From Acidobacteria bacterium UBA2999 (GTDB taxonomy: Bacteria; Acidobacteriota; Vicinamibacteria; Vicinamibacterales; UBA2999), in assembly GCA_002346475.1 (NCBI GenBank), contig DDZV01000026.1, positions 1 to 64,000 of the forward strand: DNA of 64,000 bases, in the 5' to 3' direction. The position numbers were made by a program, and so were the translations under genes. The notes under the pieces were generated by a model. The model was given only the letters and a program-made list of their open reading frames with translations, did not search any database and was not told where the DNA came from. Of this stretch, positions 57,889-64,000 are shown one piece after another. Each line of letters begins with the position of its first letter. Position 1 is the stretch's first letter.

Positions 57889-59223
57889 GTGACCTGGTAT
57901 CAACAAACACACTGGCGCATTCTTCTTGCTCTTGGGCTTGGCTTGCTCTATGGCGTGGTGGCAGCGATTGCCGGGTGGGGGAGTTTTACCGAGGATTGGA
58001 TCACTCCATTTGGCACTATTTTCCTCCGTCTTTTATTGCTTGTCGCAGTTCCCTTGGTGCTGGCTTCGCTGATTACTGGAATTGCATCGTTGGCGGATCT
58101 CCGGAAACTTTCGCGTATTGGCGGAAAGACGATAGCTCTCTATCTCAGCACAACACTCGTTGCGTTGATCATTGGCCTGAGCATTGTGAATTTACTGCGC
58201 CCAGGAGAGACCATTCCAGAGAACCTCCGTACACGACTTCAATTGACATATCAGAGCGATGCTGCTGATCGTGAGCTAGATGCACAGGAGGCAACACAAC
58301 GTGGACCTTTGCAACCATTAGTTGACATGGTTCCTGAGAATCTCATCGGTGCAACTAGCGATAATCGAAACATGTTGAATGTCGTGTTCATAGCTTCTCT
58401 CTTTGGGATTGCTCTCATGCTTGTACAGAGAGATAAAGCTAAACCGTTACTTGATTTTTTTGAAAGTATTGACGCTGTCATTATTAAAGTGGTCGAAATG
58501 GTGATTGCTTTTGCTCCCTTTGGCGTGTTCGCTTTGATTGCTGGAACAATTACTGAGCTTTCTGGTGACAGCTCAGCCGATGTAATCCAATTGTTAGGAG
58601 CACTAGGATTCTACTGTTTAGTAGTCATTCTAGGCATGGCTATGCAGGTCTTCCTGACATACACGTTACTTTTACGATTGTTTACCCCACTCAAGTTGCG
58701 GCACTTTTTTCGTGGCATTGTTCCAGCCCAACTCGTTGCATTTTCTACGTCATCGAGTGCAGCTACGCTGCCGGTAACGATGAAAAACACCCAGCGAAAT
58801 CTTGGCGTGTCTGAGGAAGTCGCCTCTTTCGTATTACCCCTTGGCGCAACTATTAACATGGATGGAACGGCTTTATACCAAGCGGTTGCGGCTGTGTTCA
58901 TCGCGCAGACATTAGGTATTGCGCTTGATCTTTCAGCTCAACTAACAATCATTTTTATGGCACTGTTAGCATCAATTGGGACAGCAGCAGTCCCTAGTGC
59001 TGGCGTTGTGATGCTGGTCATTATTCTTGAGGCGGTCGGGGTGCCGATTGCTGGCATTGCGCTTATCCTTGGAGTCGATCGCATTCTTGATATGGTTCGC
59101 ACGGCAGCGAATGTTACTGGCGATGCCACTGTAGCGTCTGTGATTGCAGCTAGCGAGAACCAACTTTCAGCAACTGCAGTGAATGGGCTCGGTGACCCTA
59201 GAGACTTACCGTCAAAAACTTAA
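57889..59223 (+). CDS. Dicarboxylate/amino-acid:cation symporter (SDF family)
   Basis: A 444-aa transporter of the GltP/DctA family, sodium- or proton-coupled. It has eight membrane helices and the two re-entrant hairpins. The signatures SSSAATLPVTMKNTQRNLGV (residues 288-307) and LPLGATINMDGTALYQAVAAVFIAQ are intact, as is GVDRILDMVRTAANVTGDA near the end. Whether it prefers glutamate, aspartate or C4-dicarboxylates is not decidable. The start is GTG at 57889. It is followed by the exported methyltransferase gene. Confidence 0.94.
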   Translation: MTWYQQTHWRILLALGLGLLYGVVAAIAGWGSFTEDWITPFGTIFLRLLLLVAVPLVLASLITGIASLADLRKLSRIGGKTIALYLSTTLVALIIGLSIVNLLRPGETIPENLRTRLQLTYQSDAADRELDAQEATQRGPLQPLVDMVPENLIGATSDNRNMLNVVFIASLFGIALMLVQRDKAKPLLDFFESIDAVIIKVVEMVIAFAPFGVFALIAGTITELSGDSSADVIQLLGALGFYCLVVILGMAMQVFLTYTLLLRLFTPLKLRHFFRGIVPAQLVAFSTSSSAATLPVTMKNTQRNLGVSEEVASFVLPLGATINMDGTALYQAVAAVFIAQTLGIALDLSAQLTIIFMALLASIGTAAVPSAGVVMLVIILEAVGVPIAGIALILGVDRILDMVRTAANVTGDATVASVIAASENQLSATAVNGLGDPRDLPSKT

Positions 59224-59241
59224 CCACGTTTGAGATTGTCC

Positions 59242-59943
59242 ATGTCTATAAAAAGTTTTTTTCAGCGCACATTTTTGTTCTCAGTTCTAATAATTTTGTT
59301 CTTCAGTACATATGCATGGGCGACAAGCCAGCAGGAGAGCGTCCATCCACTTAGTGGCCGTCCTTATTCAGGCACGATGAGTGTTGCAGGCGCTGCTTGG
59401 CTTGATCGTGCAGAGCGTGAAGAAGAAGAGAGGCCAGACAAAGCTCTTGAAATTATTGGCGTTCCCTCTGGTGCTGTAGTTGCAGATATCGGCGCGGGGT
59501 CGGGATACTTTACCTTGCGCCTATCTAATTTAGTCGGACCAACTGGGCATGTTTATGCTGTTGATATTCAGGAAGGCATGCTTAGAATCATTCAGCGAAA
59601 ACTTGAACGGAATCAGATTAGCAACGTATCGCTTGTGCTTGGTTCTCAGGAAAGCTCAGGGTTAGCAGAAGCTTCTCTTGATCTGGCGCTCATGGTAGAC
59701 GTTTATCACGAGTTGGCCCAGCCGCAAATGCTGCTTCAGCAACTTTACTTAGCACTGAAGCCTGGTGGGCGACTCGCACTGCTAGAGTACCGAGCAGAGG
59801 ATCCGGCGATTCCAATTCTTCCTCTTCATAAAATGACTGTGGCAGATGCCAAGCTTGAGGTTGAACACGAGGGTTTTGAATTGACAACCGTTAAATCCCA
59901 CGACCTACCGTGGCAACACGTATTAATTTTTACAAAACCTTGA
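59242..59943 (+). CDS. Exported class I SAM-dependent methyltransferase
   Basis: A protein of about 233 aa with a cleavable signal (FLFSVLIILFFSTYAWA) before a methyltransferase domain. Motif I is VVADIGAGSGYFT, followed by GHVYAVDIQEGML and ALMVDVYHELAQPQ. The motifs are intact, so it is not an obvious pseudo-enzyme, but SAM is not normally present in the periplasm. I prefer the ATG at 59242 over the TTG at 59230. It is 19 nt after the symporter gene and converges on nqrM. Confidence 0.85.
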   Translation: MSIKSFFQRTFLFSVLIILFFSTYAWATSQQESVHPLSGRPYSGTMSVAGAAWLDRAEREEEERPDKALEIIGVPSGAVVADIGAGSGYFTLRLSNLVGPTGHVYAVDIQEGMLRIIQRKLERNQISNVSLVLGSQESSGLAEASLDLALMVDVYHELAQPQMLLQQLYLALKPGGRLALLEYRAEDPAIPILPLHKMTVADAKLEVEHEGFELTTVKSHDLPWQHVLIFTKP

Positions 59944-59983
59944 GACAGTTAGTTTGGAGGCTCTTCTTTTTGTGTGCTGAACT

Positions 59984-60184
59984 TTAGGAATTTTCAGCAG
60001 GCACGGGTTTTTTGTCCGATTGCCGTAACGGACAAGTATCGCAAGACACTACTTCACCTTGGGCATCGAGTACGTCAGGTCCTCCACAGGAACCTCTAAG
60101 GCATCGATTTGTGAAGCGTTGCCCAATAGCCATGATAGCCATGACGGCCACTACAACGAAAAAAGTTAGAATAAGAAGACCCAT
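59984..60184 (-). CDS. nqrM: Na+-NQR maturation protein NqrM
   Basis: A 66-aa protein with one membrane helix (residues 3-20, LLILTFFVVVAVMAIMAI) and four cysteines, Cys28, Cys33, Cys48 and Cys51, in CLRGSCGG and CDTC. This is the arrangement in NqrM, which delivers iron for the [2Fe-2S] or Fe centre between NqrD and NqrE. The gene lies directly after apbE at the end of the nqr cluster, as expected. Confidence 0.9.
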   Translation of the reverse strand: MGLLILTFFVVVAVMAIMAIGQRFTNRCLRGSCGGPDVLDAQGEVVSCDTCPLRQSDKKPVPAENS

Positions 60185-60199
60185 AGTAGAAGGCTCCTC

Positions 60200-61255
60200 T
60201 TAGGGGTACATCATTGCGTCGAAATGTGATGTGGTGTGTTCAGTAAATCCACCGTCGTCATTCCGCATAATAAAAAGTGCTGCTAACCCAAGCTCTTCGG
60301 CCTGTTCAAGGCTCTTCTCCAGTCCTAGGACCATGAATGCAGTCGAGAGACCGTCAGCTCTAACTGCTAGCGTATCGAGAACTGTCACGGATGCCAATTG
60401 GTGCTTGATAGGCCACCCGGTGCGTGGGTCAAGTATATGGGTAATACGCTCTCCATTCACTTCATAATAGTTTCTGTAGTCTCCCGATGTTGCAATTGCA
60501 CTATTCGAGACGGAGAGGATACGACTAATTGTCTCGCCACTTGCATCGGGTAGTTCTATGGCAATTTGCCACGGTAGACCACTAGCATTGTGACCACTCC
60601 CACGAAATTCTCCACCGATATCTACAAGAAAATTATTAAAACCGTGAGATTCAAGCAAGGTAGCTAACCTATCGGCTGTGTATCCTGGTGCTAACGCTGA
60701 AAATTCACATTGAATATCTGGACGGATTTTTCGAACTGTTATTGCTGTTGAATCCAGTTCAAGGTTCTCGATGCCTGTTGCTTCTAACGTACGTGTAATG
60801 ACTTCACTCTTAGGCATATGGTTACGCTGCTCATAAGGTCCTAGGCCCCAAAGTTCGAGGAGTGGTGCCGACGTAACATCGAGTGTCCCATTTGTTTCTT
60901 GGTCGAGTTTTACTGCCCATTGAAACACCTCAAATGTTATTGGTGAAACGGGAAACGGTTCTAGGCTCGTTGAACGGTTGAAGCGAGATAGTTCTGAGTT
61001 GGGATCCCATGTTGACATCAGCATATTGATTTTTTCGAGTTCAGCATGGATCTCAAGATCAAGTGCTTGAATGGAGACCTTTTCTAGGTTGCTTGGTTTG
61101 ATGACAACTTTAATGGAGAACATCGTTCCCATCGTAGGTCCTGAAAATTCGACTATTTGAGGTCTTTGGTGCTTTCCGACACAAGCAGCTGTGAGTATCA
61201 GAATTATCGCGAAGGTTTTAACCGTACGATAATGCTGGGTTGGGGCAGATTGCAT
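60200..61255 (-). CDS. apbE: FAD:protein FMN transferase
   Basis: ApbE attaches FMN covalently to a threonine of NqrC (and NqrB) using FAD. The protein of about 351 aa (from the ATG at 61255) begins with a hydrophobic signal ending LTAAC, a likely lipoprotein site. The domain signatures are FSGPTMGTMFSIKV, EKINMLMSTWDPNSELSRFN, DIGGEFRGSG and HILDPRTGWPIKH. A second ATG at 61306 would overlap the nqrF stop by 41 bp, so I use the later one, 10 nt after nqrF. Confidence 0.95.
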   Translation of the reverse strand: MQSAPTQHYRTVKTFAIILILTAACVGKHQRPQIVEFSGPTMGTMFSIKVVIKPSNLEKVSIQALDLEIHAELEKINMLMSTWDPNSELSRFNRSTSLEPFPVSPITFEVFQWAVKLDQETNGTLDVTSAPLLELWGLGPYEQRNHMPKSEVITRTLEATGIENLELDSTAITVRKIRPDIQCEFSALAPGYTADRLATLLESHGFNNFLVDIGGEFRGSGHNASGLPWQIAIELPDASGETISRILSVSNSAIATSGDYRNYYEVNGERITHILDPRTGWPIKHQLASVTVLDTLAVRADGLSTAFMVLGLEKSLEQAEELGLAALFIMRNDDGGFTEHTTSHFDAMMYP

Positions 61256-61265
61256 GAGCAATTTG

Positions 61266-62492
61266 TTAACCGAAATCGTCGTAGAGAATATTTTCTGGTT
61301 CGACACCGAGGTCGTGAAGCATTTTCATGCAAGCGTTTAGCATTTGTGGTGGGCCACAGAGATAGTATTCAATATCCTCAGGGGACGGATGCGTGTTCAG
61401 ATAGTTGTCGAGCACAACTTGGTGGATAAAGCCTGTGTGACCAGTCCATTGATCTTCTGGGAGTGGTTCTGACAGTGCCAGGTGCCAACTCATATTTTCA
61501 TGTGTAGCTTGGATTTCATTGAAGTCACTGATGTAAAAAGCTTCTTGCAAGCTTCGTGCCCCGTACCAAAATGTCAGCTTCCGTTTAGTTTTTAAACGTT
61601 TAACCTGATCAAAGATATGGGATCGCATAGGTGCCATCCCTGCACCGCCACCAATAAAGAGCATTTCTGCGTCAGTATCTTTTGCATAAAACTCCCCGAA
61701 TGGTCCTGAGATTATGACTTTATCGTCTTGTTTAAGATTGAAAAGGTACGATGTCATCTTCCCAGGCGGAACATTTTCTGGACTTTTTGGTGGGGGAGAT
61801 GCGATCCGGACGTTAAGTAAAATAACACCTTTTTCTTCTGGATAGTTTGCCATTGAATAAGCACGTGAAACAGGTTCCTCTACTTTTGACTCGTACCGCC
61901 ACATATTGAACTTGTCCCAGTCATTTCTGTAGGCGCTATCAACATCAAAGCTACTGTACTTAACTTTGTGTGGTGGACATGTAATTTGAATGTATCCTCC
62001 GGCACGAAATGGCACAGATTCACCAGGCGGAAGCTCCAGCACCAGTTCTTTGATAAACGTTGCGACATTTTTATTTGAACGGACAGTGCATTCCCACTCT
62101 CGGACTGAGAAAATTTCTGGTGGCAGTTCGATACACATGTCGTTTTTCACCTTAACCTGACACGTCAGACGGACGCCATTCCGTTCTTCACCCCGTGTAA
62201 CGTGGCTACGTTCGGTTGGAAGTAAAATGCCACCACCTTCTAAGACATTTGCTTTGCATACTCCACAGGTACCCTTACCACCGCAGGCAGATGGGATAAA
62301 AATTTTATTGGCAGCAAGTGTGCTAAGCAGAGTACTCCCAGCTGGTGTTGAGATTGCTTTTGAGTTGTCGTCGTTGATAACGATAGTGACCTTGCCACTA
62401 GCGACCAATCGGCTTCGTGCCACGAGCACAATGACCACGAGTGCAACAATGACACTCGTGAACATTCCTACTCCTAGCAAGATGGTTATCAT
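61266..62492 (-). CDS. nqrF: Na+-NQR subunit F
   Basis: The NADH-oxidising subunit of the Na+-translocating NADH:quinone oxidoreductase, 408 aa. A single membrane helix (residues 3-25) anchors it. The [2Fe-2S] domain has Cys70, Cys76, Cys79 and Cys111 ([16 protein letters not shown]). The FAD domain has [11 protein letters not shown], and the NADH domain has [20 protein letters not shown] and [14 protein letters not shown]. Electrons enter here from NADH. Confidence 0.98.
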   Translation of the reverse strand: MITILLGVGMFTSVIVALVVIVLVARSRLVASGKVTIVINDDNSKAISTPAGSTLLSTLAANKIFIPSACGGKGTCGVCKANVLEGGGILLPTERSHVTRGEERNGVRLTCQVKVKNDMCIELPPEIFSVREWECTVRSNKNVATFIKELVLELPPGESVPFRAGGYIQITCPPHKVKYSSFDVDSAYRNDWDKFNMWRYESKVEEPVSRAYSMANYPEEKGVILLNVRIASPPPKSPENVPPGKMTSYLFNLKQDDKVIISGPFGEFYAKDTDAEMLFIGGGAGMAPMRSHIFDQVKRLKTKRKLTFWYGARSLQEAFYISDFNEIQATHENMSWHLALSEPLPEDQWTGHTGFIHQVVLDNYLNTHPSPEDIEYYLCGPPQMLNACMKMLHDLGVEPENILYDDFG

Positions 62493-62494
62493 AG

Positions 62495-63112
62495 CTATAG
62501 CTGAATACCGGCAAAGGCCATGAAGCCAATTGCCATCAAGCCAGTGATAATAAAAGTAATACCAAGTCCGCGGAGTCCAGCAGGGACGTTACTATAGCGC
62601 AGACGTTCGCGAATAGCTGCGAGCGCGACAATTGCGAGGAAAAATCCAGTACCTGATCCTATTCCGAACACGATACTTTCATCGAACGTGTATGCACGCT
62701 CAACCATAAACAGTGACCCCCCAAGAATCGCGCAATTGACAGTAATGAGTGGGAGAAAGATCCCTAGCGTGGCATATAGCTTTGGTACGTAACGATCGAG
62801 AGTCATTTCTACAATTTGTACCATTGCAGCGATGGTTCCGATGTAAGTGAGATAACCTAAGAAATCAATGTTGTACTGTGCAAGGGATGGGTGAAGCCAA
62901 GCCAAACCACCTTCTTTGAGTAGATGGTGATAAATCAAGTTGTTCATTGGTACAGTTATAGTCTGCACAACAATAACGGCAAACCCCAGCCCTACGGCTG
63001 TTTCAACTTTTTTTGAAACAGCAAGAAATGAACACATACCTAGAAAGAAGGCAAGGGCCATATTTTCAACGAAGATAGCTTTGACTGCCAGGCTGAGATA
63101 ATGCTCGGTCAT
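62495..63112 (-). CDS. nqrE: Na+-NQR subunit E
   Basis: A 205-aa membrane subunit with six helices, paired with NqrD by pseudo-symmetry and holding the membrane iron site. Signatures are [37 protein letters not shown] at the start and [17 protein letters not shown] later; the cysteines in these segments bind iron. It starts one nt after nqrD, and nqrF follows 2 nt later. Confidence 0.97.
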   Translation of the reverse strand: MTEHYLSLAVKAIFVENMALAFFLGMCSFLAVSKKVETAVGLGFAVIVVQTITVPMNNLIYHHLLKEGGLAWLHPSLAQYNIDFLGYLTYIGTIAAMVQIVEMTLDRYVPKLYATLGIFLPLITVNCAILGGSLFMVERAYTFDESIVFGIGSGTGFFLAIVALAAIRERLRYSNVPAGLRGLGITFIITGLMAIGFMAFAGIQL

Positions 63113-63113
63113 C

Positions 63114-63740
63114 CTAGGCCTCTGGCTTCTCGATTTGTGCTGGTTTCCAGGTACGCAGTATCCATATAAATAAACCGATTAGAAAAAAAGCTCCTGGAGA
63201 AAGAACCATGAGTCCGTTTGGTGTGTACCAACCACCTTCAGTGACTAATGTAAATACTGGTTGTCCAAAGAATGTTCCTGCACCGAAAATCTCTCTGAGC
63301 GCTCCTACTAAAAGTAGAACAAAGCCGTACCCTAATCCGTTGCCGACACCATCTATAAAACTGAGTGAGGGTTTGTTCTGCATTGCGAATGCTTCAGCTC
63401 TTCCCATAACGATGCAGTTGGTAATAATCAATCCTACAAATACGGACAGTTGTTTTGAGACGTCAAACAGAAATGCTTTGAGAAACTGGTCAACCACAAT
63501 TACCAGCGATGCAATGATTGTAAGTTGTACGATGATACGGATATTTGTTGGGATCAAATTTCGCAAGATACTGACAAATAAATTTGCGAATGTTATAACG
63601 AACACCACGGCCGCTGCCATGACAACAGCGGTCTCCATCTTAGTTGTGACTGCTAGAGCTGAGCAGATGCCAAGTACTTGTAGTGCGATTGGATTATTGT
63701 TAAATAGGGGATCGAGAAGCACCTCACGGGTTTTAGCCAT
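63114..63740 (-). CDS. nqrD: Na+-NQR subunit D
   Basis: A 208-aa membrane subunit with six helices. [27 protein letters not shown] and [19 protein letters not shown] are the NqrD hallmarks and provide the two cysteines opposite those of NqrE. Its start overlaps nqrC by 8 bp. Confidence 0.97.
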   Translation of the reverse strand: MAKTREVLLDPLFNNNPIALQVLGICSALAVTTKMETAVVMAAAVVFVITFANLFVSILRNLIPTNIRIIVQLTIIASLVIVVDQFLKAFLFDVSKQLSVFVGLIITNCIVMGRAEAFAMQNKPSLSFIDGVGNGLGYGFVLLLVGALREIFGAGTFFGQPVFTLVTEGGWYTPNGLMVLSPGAFFLIGLFIWILRTWKPAQIEKPEA

Positions 63741-64000
63741 TTGTCCCCTCTTTTAGTTGTTTAAGGTATAACCCATAACCATGTTCACCGAGCCAAAATT
63801 GCAGCATATTTGTTATGCCTCGACTGGTTATTGTGGCACCTGAGAGTCCGTCGACTCTATGTGGATCCTCCTGAGGCGTACCAGCGAGACCTCGTGCTAC
63901 AGCAATAATCGGAGTTCCTTGTGCATCAAAGGCTTTTCGGCCTGGCCAAAGTGCTTGCCACTTGAGATTGTCAACCTCTCCACCCAAGCCCGGTGTTTCT
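63733..64000 (-). CDS. nqrC: Na+-NQR subunit C, truncated by window edge
   Basis: Only the last 89 codons are in the window; the N-terminus lies beyond 64000. The fragment contains [11 protein letters not shown] and the flavin-attachment motif [12 protein letters not shown], whose second threonine carries FMN linked by ApbE. It ends [19 protein letters not shown]. The order C-D-E-F-apbE-nqrM is the standard one; nqrA and nqrB should be further right on this strand. Confidence 0.96.
   Translation of the reverse strand, partial: ETPGLGGEVDNLKWQALWPGRKAFDAQGTPIIAVARGLAGTPQEDPHRVDGLSGATITSRGITNMLQFWLGEHGYGLYLKQLKEGTNG

Noticed and set aside
63208..63756. 182-codon plus-strand frame
   Set aside because: Antisense to nqrD, which is certain.

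Overview
The window is a 64 kb stretch of dense, mostly housekeeping bacterial chromosome with moderate to low G+C. I see no insertion sequence, prophage, CRISPR array or plasmid function. The organism is Gram-negative: lpxD and lpxB (lipid A), a YqgE/AlgH protein, lipoprotein and Sec signals and several periplasmic M16 peptidases are present. A Na+-translocating NADH:quinone reductase cluster (nqrC-D-E-F, apbE, nqrM) suggests a marine or sodium-using lifestyle. The mixture of a TIGR00282/YmdB phosphoesterase beside xseAB-ispA, split M16 peptidases, a eukaryote-type (class II) glutamine synthetase and a Mit_KHE1-like protein makes me favour Acidobacteriota (Vicinamibacteria-like). That assignment is inference and not demonstrated.

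Layout. 1-4.0 kb: minus-strand run ymdB-like, xseA, xseB, ispA, then a truncated GlcG/HbpS protein. 4.2-5.8 kb: rpoZ, a small membrane protein and an FAH-family hydrolase. 5.8-9.3 kb: gatC-gatA, a VTT-domain membrane protein, and nfo preceded by a possible overlapping 49-aa gene. 9.4-15.2 kb: a Mit_KHE1-like gene and lpxD, then two M16 peptidases (one with the zinc motif, one without) and lpxB. 15.3-25 kb: acnA, queG, yqgE, a small basic protein, a cytochrome c pair, typA, a 2Fe-2S ferredoxin, a double cyclophilin and dut. 25-35.5 kb: a large M16 peptidase, ettA, a UbiD-family decarboxylase, apaG, an MsbA-like ABC exporter, an aldo/keto reductase and a GNAT protein. 35.6-49.8 kb: metH behind an ArsR-methyltransferase regulator, class II glutamine synthetase, a DUF349 protein, speA, a thioesterase, pepF and ahcY. 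49.9-54.1 kb: a conserved hypothetical, a YbdL-like aminotransferase and three exported proteins. 54.1-57.8 kb: tRNA-Leu and tRNA-Lys, an unusual Nramp homologue, phoU and a Na/Pi symporter, then two tRNA-Arg genes. 57.9-64 kb: a dicarboxylate/amino-acid symporter, an exported methyltransferase and the nqr cluster running off the right edge.

How it works together. metH, ahcY and the ArsR-methyltransferase regulator cover the homocysteine/SAM cycle. NQR, acnA and the cation-coupled symporters fit aerobic, sodium-linked energy metabolism. There is no single dramatic new system. The parts most worth following are regulatory or structural: a heavily folded leader on the glutamine synthetase gene, a terminator-bearing fold with a possible pseudoknot before the DUF349 gene, a perfect inverted repeat at the start of the arsR-metH operon, a 27-bp palindrome between speA and a thioesterase gene, dut and an M16 gene that overlap at their 5' ends, and an Nramp homologue that has lost DPGN and whose first membrane helix begins upstream of any ATG or GTG.
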